64,000 nucleotides of DNA from Datnioides undecimradiatus (lineage: Eukaryota; Chordata; Actinopteri; Lobotiformes; Datnioididae): the NCBI GenBank assembly GCA_008933995.1, contig WARS01000013.1, forward strand, positions 8,948,023 through 9,012,022, written 5' to 3'. Shown here piece after piece: positions 58,535 through 64,000 of the stretch (positions are counted from its first letter, which is position 1; each line of letters opens with the position of its first letter). The notes below the pieces were generated by a model, which searched no databases, had not been told where the DNA came from, and saw only the letters and a list, made by a program, of their open reading frames with translations. Made by a program: the position numbers and the translations under genes.

Positions 58535-61034
58535 TCAGTGAGCAAGCGTAGACTTGATGCAAGAGCGTAGTCGCCGGTGGCCAACTGCCAGAACAGCAGG
58601 TGACATGGCAATGAAGATAATGTTGGAAAAACGAGCAATGACCAGCAGGAATTCAGAGGAGGGGCCGCGGTTGTAGTTGAAATAGTTGACAGAGATGATG
58701 TTTGTTCCCCAGGATGCAATGAAGAGCATTATGAGAGCGAGAATCACCTGGGAAAACACACCATGTGAAGAGTTAGGGGCGAGAAGCTCTGATCAGATAT
58801 TTAGATTTAATATATTCACCATGACTTCAATAAAAACATTAAAACATGTTAATTTGTTTTATAAATTAATTTTCCTGTCTGCTGTTAATCAAACAATTTA
58901 ATCTACCCAATCACCACACATTTACATGATGACCAGCAATGCCAGAGTCACCCTACTCTTCCTCACCTTGGCTGCTCGTTTCTCAGCAGGCACACGCCTT
59001 ATGACAGGTGCATCTTGCGCCGAACTCCGTATCCTACCATGGGTGTAGAGTGTGTAAAGGGAGCCCAGGTTGGTAAAGGCCATTAGGATTATGGGAATCG
59101 TCTCGTGGATGACCATGGATGTGGCGGCATAGGCCAGGCCTCTGTAGCTGGTGGGGAAGTTCCACATGCAGCCCAGCAGGGGGCGAGTAGTGCTGCTCAC
59201 CAGCATCAGGGTCTGAGAGAGGAGGAGAAGGATGGAGAAGTGGAGTCAGGACATGGTGGGAAAAAGGTGGAACATATAGGACTTTAGGGAAAGGTAGTTT
59301 AGACACTTAAAAATATTTATTCAAACTGAAAAAGAACAGAAAATGTCCTCAAACCTAAAAGATTGTGCCAATATTTATGAAATGTTTTTGTTTGTTTGTT
59401 TTAAAATATGGATCCCATTCACACATGGTTGTCTGTGCATGTGACTAAACTGGTCTAGTATTGAGCGACAGCGCCTGCAGCCAGCACCCACAAAATGGGG
59501 CAACAAACACCATTGCCCTGAAGGATATTGCAGCCTGTTTCACAGCTGCTGGCTGCAGTGTTCTTGTTCAGTACTAAACTAGCTTCAAAAATTGTTGATC
59601 TCTTTGATCACTTACATACAGAAACATGAGAAAATTGATTCCAGGTTGAAAAATACAGAAGTTCCCCTTTAAACATAAATGTTATATTTTTACTGACCAT
59701 TTTCAGAAAAGATGCTGCACAGCTTTGCTTGTTTTGGATGTAATTTTGATTTTGACTCTTTAAGTTTTCTTGAATTGTCTAAGTCAATATAATTTTTTTT
59801 AAATCTAATAACAGTAATACAATATCTATATATATATATAATTATTCATTCAAAGGAGCAGTGTGTAGGATGTTTGCATCTAGTGGTTGCATATTTCAAC
59901 CAGCTGTATACCCCTACACTCCCCCTCCCCCTTAAGCATGTAGGAGAACTTAGGGTGGCAGGAACAAATACAAAATTCCCTCCCAAAAGCCCCTGTTTGG
60001 TTTGTCCCCTCTGGGCAACTGTAGAAACATGACAGACTGTGTGGGAGCAGGTCAGTCTTTATGTGGATCTAAAAGGCTCATTCATAAACAATGATTCATC
60101 ATTACATGTGATTATTCACTAATGAAAACATAATTCTGAATATTATTCTGTATTTCTGCCAATAGATTCCCCTTAAATCCTACACACTGCACCTTTACTT
60201 AGGCTAATGCAGCCTTCTGCTGCTGCAGGCTCTCACTTCTGTGCTGTTCTTGTTCCCATTGGTGGAAAAGATGTGAGCAGGAATGGAGTAAATAAAGTTG
60301 AGAAGCCAGATGAGGCCCAGGCTCAGCAGCAGGGTCTTAGGGGTGCCCCTGGATGTGTGAAAGTTCCCAATAGAGGGAGCCACGCGCCTCAGTGTCTGGA
60401 AGTGAAATGCACTGAGGAAGAGTGTTGACCACACGTTGACTGATCGCAGCCACACCCAGACACCCATGAGAAACTGACACCACTGTTTGGATGAGTACAG
60501 CTGTAAAATAAAGAGATTATTGAATATTTATAGACATAATTTAGTGACTCTTATCCTTTACTCACACTTACAGATACAAGCAGCCTATTTGCTGTAATCC
60601 ACCTAGTGTCTACTGAAATTTTCAGGTTTGTTATGACAAACCTGAGAGAAAGTTCCCAAATGATGACAAAAGTCAAAGCAACACATCTTCATGAAGCAGC
60701 TATGATTGGTTGAATGTTGCTAAATGTATTGATCTTGAAGAAATCATACCTGGAATCCCATGTCTGAGATGACAAGCAGTGTGTTCCTCGCCACAGACAC
60801 CAGTAGGTTAGACAGTGCCATGTTAATGATAATGATATCTGAGTTGCGTCCACCACCACGGTCCCTTAGCACACTCTTGCCAATCACCCCAACCACGGTG
60901 GCGTTACCCATGATGCCCAGCAAAACCAGGATGAAGTAGAAAGTAGTTTGTGCAGGGGAGACAGAGACACCAAGTCCCATCCCCACAAGCTCTGTGTCCC
61001 TGGCTTCCTCCATGGGGCTGTTCATTGCCGCCAT
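58535..61034 (-). CDS. ora4: Olfactory receptor class A (V1R-like), ora4 type
   Basis: This is a seven-helix receptor related to its convergent neighbour. Exons in transcript order: 61034-60750, 60500-60237, 59212-58967, 58747-58535, giving 335 residues. TM1 contains LVLLGIMGNATVVGVIG, TM2 INMALSNLLVSV, and the first-loop Cys is in KQWCQFL. TM3 ends LFLSAFHFQTLRR. The second loop carries STTRPLLGCMWNFPT, the same motif as in the neighbour. TM5 is IHETIPIILMAFTNLG, TM6 VILALIMLFIASWG and TM7 FSNIIFIAMSPAVLAVGH. Four coding exons agree with my memory of fish ora4, whereas most V1R genes have one coding exon. The first ATG is used; Met4, Met8 and Met19 are alternatives. Intron 2 holds a MITE and a hairpin repeat. 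Confidence 0.83.
59451..59583. repeat. Imperfect hairpin repeat in ora4 intron 2
   Basis: The left arm (about 59452-59485, including TCTAGTATTGAG and CTGCAGCCAGCA) pairs with the right arm (about 59542-59582, TGCTGGCTGCAG through AGTACTAAACTAG) with several mismatches and one indel. The spacer is about 55 bp. This looks like a small palindromic foldback element. Confidence 0.55.
59818..59842 (+). repeat. (TA)n microsatellite
   Basis: A short alternating TA tract lies just left of the inverted-repeat element. Confidence 0.75.
59852..60196. mobile_element. Non-autonomous TIR element (MITE)
   Basis: The ends are 20-bp inverted repeats: AAAGGAGCAGTGTGTAGGAT at the left, and at the right a sequence whose complement differs at one base. 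The element is about 345 bp with no coding frame. Its inner text (CATGTAGGAGAAC, GTAGAAACATG, TTCTGCCAATAGATTCCCC) I recognise from memory as a family abundant in percomorph fish. No clear target-site duplication is visible. It ends 40 bp from ora4 exon 2. Confidence 0.8.
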
Positions 61035-63711
61035 TGTCTAGACGATCTTGTCTTTGAAGCAGGGTTTTAACAGCTGATATGAAGTCTAAAAGCACGGTCC
61101 ATCTTCAGGTTAATGTGTATGCAGTTTAGTTGTTATTCTCCAGCATGCTGCCAAAATGTACTCACTCCGCTTTGCAGGTGCAGTCAGATAACTTTAGACA
61201 CTCTTTCTCGGGCCCCTTGGAAGAAGGAGATGCTTCATGTGTCATCACAGCAACAAAGTGATAGCAGAGGTGCCTTTGTGCTATGATCTAGTAAAATAAA
61301 CCCTGTCAGGCCCACAGAAAGCCAAAAAGCAACACTATGTTTTGTGCCCTGGGGAGCCCCAGGTGCAGGTTAATGAAACACAGGAGATTAATCAGCATCC
61401 CTGAATGAAATGTGCTTCCTCTGCAATTTCATTCATTAGGCCATCATCCTAGGGGAAGTAGGAGCCTTTTTGTTTGTTTCCATTATGTGCCTGATTGAAC
61501 AAATGAAAAACAAAAAAAACCCAGTGCTTTAATTTTTGGTTTTAACTTTATGTCATCAGGCCAGAGGTGGTGGTGAAATGTTCATTTTCCTTTACATCAC
61601 TTTTGTAGAGTTGTGGTGTCCTTTCCCTTCTCAATTAGTTTTCACAAACCTCAAATTGTCATAAATCAGCACAGGAGGTGGCATGTATACCAATGAAACT
61701 TCTACTATGATGTTGGTTGGAGTGAGATTTCATAGGAGCCCCCATTTGACAAGTAGATTACACAAGAGATATTTAAAAACATGAAACATTTAAGCTAAAA
61801 AGGGGGTATGGAGATAAAAAACATCAACCATCATAATGACTCATGATATGCAGCGTTTTTGCAGTAAGTACTGCTTGCATGTGAACACAGTGAGATCTTT
61901 AAGAACAAGTATACTTATTAAAACAGATGAAATCATTGCTTCAGAATCACTCTGAATAAATGTATGATTATTTAAAATATAATACATTTTCATCTAAACA
62001 AGTACTTTGCAGTCCTTTTTATTATATTGGATCTGGGATGATTAAACAGCATTTCAATACTCAAGATAACATACATGTCTCCTTTAAAACTGGGCGAGTG
62101 CTCCATTAATAAAACTGCATGCACTCACACATTATTATTATTATGAAACATAAAACTATGGCATTAGGTTTACTCAGTTTGCTACATATGATTACTACCA
62201 ACAGCCACTAGATGGCCCTATAAATAACCAAATGCCACAACACCAGCAAGAAAAACCCATTTTAATAGTATTTTTCAAAATGTATTTATAATATTGTGCA
62301 AACATCTTCTTTCTCTTGTCCTTTAATTTGGCCAAAGAGACAGACAAACCTGGCTATAAATTCAGTAGCATTTGAAGACCATACAGTGAGGTTCAAATAT
62401 GTTTGTATATCTACATTGTATATTCATTTATAAGAACTGAATACTTGTGAGCACAGTACAGAAACTCAAAGGAAGCTGACCCAGTGTGGAGTCTGATCTG
62501 GTCTGAAGAGCTGATAACATAAAATCTAACAATCATCTTTATGCTTTACAAGCACCACATCCTTTCTGCCTTTTATCACTGACAGCAGGGCAGACTGTGA
62601 TTGTCTGTGATTTTACTGCATGCTGCTGGTGTGTCATCTGACGCAGCGGCTAAATGTCCATCATCGCTGAGTGAAACCAAGAGAAAAATTGATTAAGTCT
62701 GTCTGTTCAGGCAACAAAAACCAAGCCCGACCTCTGACTCATTCATTGCCAGCTTCAAAATCAAGACATTTGAAACTTTCGATATAACAAACAACCCAGA
62801 ACAGCCCAAAATGTCACCTAACAACCAATTTGTGACAACTTTAACTTGATCTCTATGATGCATCATGAAGATGTTGTGTCGTTTAGAGTATTTCAAAGAC
62901 CTTAACTATACAATTTTCTCATGTTAATCTTATTTAACACATTGTGACCATGATTAAGTTCAAACTAAAGTGACATCTCAGGTTAGCAAAGGCTCACCTG
63001 TAAATGTTTGTGCATTCACAAGTACAAAGATTAATGTAAAACTAGAGACAGGTGATATCAGTGAGAACATTTAACAGTCACAACATTTTTTAAGAAGTTA
63101 ATATATACTCGCAAAGAGAATAAAACTTTTTCACATAATCTCAAGTAAATATGCCTGTTAATGTGTAACAGTACAACTCAAGAGGAGGCTGACATTATGA
63201 CTTAATCATAACAATAAATAGTGATTGTCACTTGTTCACACAATGTCTGAATGCTGCCAACGTGCATACTCTGACTAACTGATATGTTTGAACATATGTG
63301 AGGTGCTGTGTCAGACAGACTTCCTGCAAAGTTGGTGAATCTTTTCATTTGCAGGAAAGAAAAGCTGAAAATAGATGCCAGATGTGTTCAGTCATTGTGA
63401 CAACAGAGGTCTGTGCTTATGTGATAAAGCCTAATCTGTCATTTCAAGATGAACATTTTAACTTAAGAAATAATATTCAGTCTTGCACAAGGTATCTAGT
63501 GCATGCAGCACTTAAAATGCTCGATTACACCCATTTTTCTTGCTTCAGTTGCCTGATTGCTGCAGCCTCTGGTTGTTAACCCCACTGGCTGGAATCTATC
63601 AGAGAGAAGAGACAGATAAATGGGAAATTACACTTCCTCTAATGAACCAAACCTGCTACGTATGAACATAACTGCAGAAATTGAAAAAAAAAAAACAACA
63701 GATAATAACAA
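61035..63711. other. ora4 upstream and gap to the FN3 gene
   Basis: AT-rich sequence in which I see no exon, no clear TATA box for ora4 and no obvious mobile element. The far right part is probably 3' untranslated sequence of the next gene. Confidence 0.45.
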
Positions 63712-64000
63712 TCAGTTCAGACAACCTGTGAGACTCTCTGCAGTGCAGCATATCCCATCTCCTTGGCCAGAGCTATACACTGGAGAGACACAGACACGGC
63801 TGCCTGGTGCAAGATGTGTGAGCCGAGTTGAATGAGAGGTGGGAGGCAGGTAGATGGAGGAGATGGAGGGCTTCGAGGAGGGGCTGAGTGAGTTTTCTCT
63901 CTCCCAGCTCAGCCAGTAGCCTTGCAGGTCTTCCTGATGATGGGCCCGCCATGCCACCTGCACCTCCTGATGCTGTACAGGGGTCAGCTGAAGGTCAGCC
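63712..64000 (-). CDS. 3' end of a fibronectin type III protein, perhaps VWA1
   Basis: A - strand frame is open to the window edge and encodes one FN3-like domain: ADLQLTPVQHQEVQVAW, GYWLSWER, then the characteristic closing part THLAPGSRVCVSPVYSSGQG. It ends with ICCTAESLTGCLN and a stop at 63712-63714. The exon may instead splice at ACAG-GTTGTC near 63728, a weak donor, so the exact end is unsure. VWA1 (a matrix von Willebrand A protein with FN3 repeats) lies near ATAD3 and MRPL20 in human, which makes it a reasonable guess, but the assignment is not proven from this fragment. Confidence 0.45.
   Translation of the reverse strand, partial: ADLQLTPVQHQEVQVAWRAHHQEDLQGYWLSWERENSLSPSSKPSISSIYLPPTSHSTRLTHLAPGSRVCVSPVYSSGQGDGICCTAESLTGCLN

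Overview
This is nuclear DNA from a ray-finned fish, most likely a spiny-rayed (percomorph) teleost. The genes have many short GT-AG exons, the proteins closely resemble vertebrate orthologues, and two V1R-like 'ora' receptors of the fish type are present. Introns carry short dispersed repeats that I associate with percomorph genomes. Nothing prokaryotic, viral or CRISPR-like was found. I rebuilt the gene models by hand from open frames, splice sites and phase. Every exon chain listed stays in frame, and several give the same length as the mammalian protein.

Layout from left to right: crocc (rootletin, +, 37 coding exons, 1155-19775); mfap2 (-, convergent with crocc, coding 21414-24385, likely 5' exon near 26.1-26.27 kb); sdhb (-, 28160-32044); mrpl20 (+, 32486-33627), divergent from sdhb across 441 bp; atad3 (+, 35521-40496); an unnamed THAP-domain gene (-, 42443-44250) with a decayed copy of its own first exon in intron 1; ssu72 (-, 46791-50865); fndc10 (-, one exon, 52952-54037); two convergent olfactory receptor class A genes, ora3-like (+, 56232-57428) and ora4-like (-, 58535-61034); and the 3' end of a fibronectin-III gene, possibly vwa1 (-, 63712 to the window edge).

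The window joins two blocks that are far apart on human chromosome arm 1p: CROCC-MFAP2-SDHB (1p36.13) and MRPL20-ATAD3-SSU72-FNDC10 (1p36.33). The junction puts three nuclear genes for mitochondrial proteins (sdhb, mrpl20, atad3) next to each other within about 12.3 kb, two of them sharing one promoter gap. ATP13A2 and TMEM240, which lie within these blocks in human, are not seen in the corresponding gaps.

The most unusual sequence is the THAP locus, where diverged tandem segments of about 300 bp duplicated the promoter and first exon. In the dead copy both zinc-ligand cysteine positions of that exon have become tyrosine. Other points of interest are a diverged repeat pair flanking the sdhb-mrpl20 promoter, a terminal-inverted-repeat element ending 40 bp from an ora4 exon, and a long acidic tail on ATAD3. 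I found no convincing new multi-gene system.
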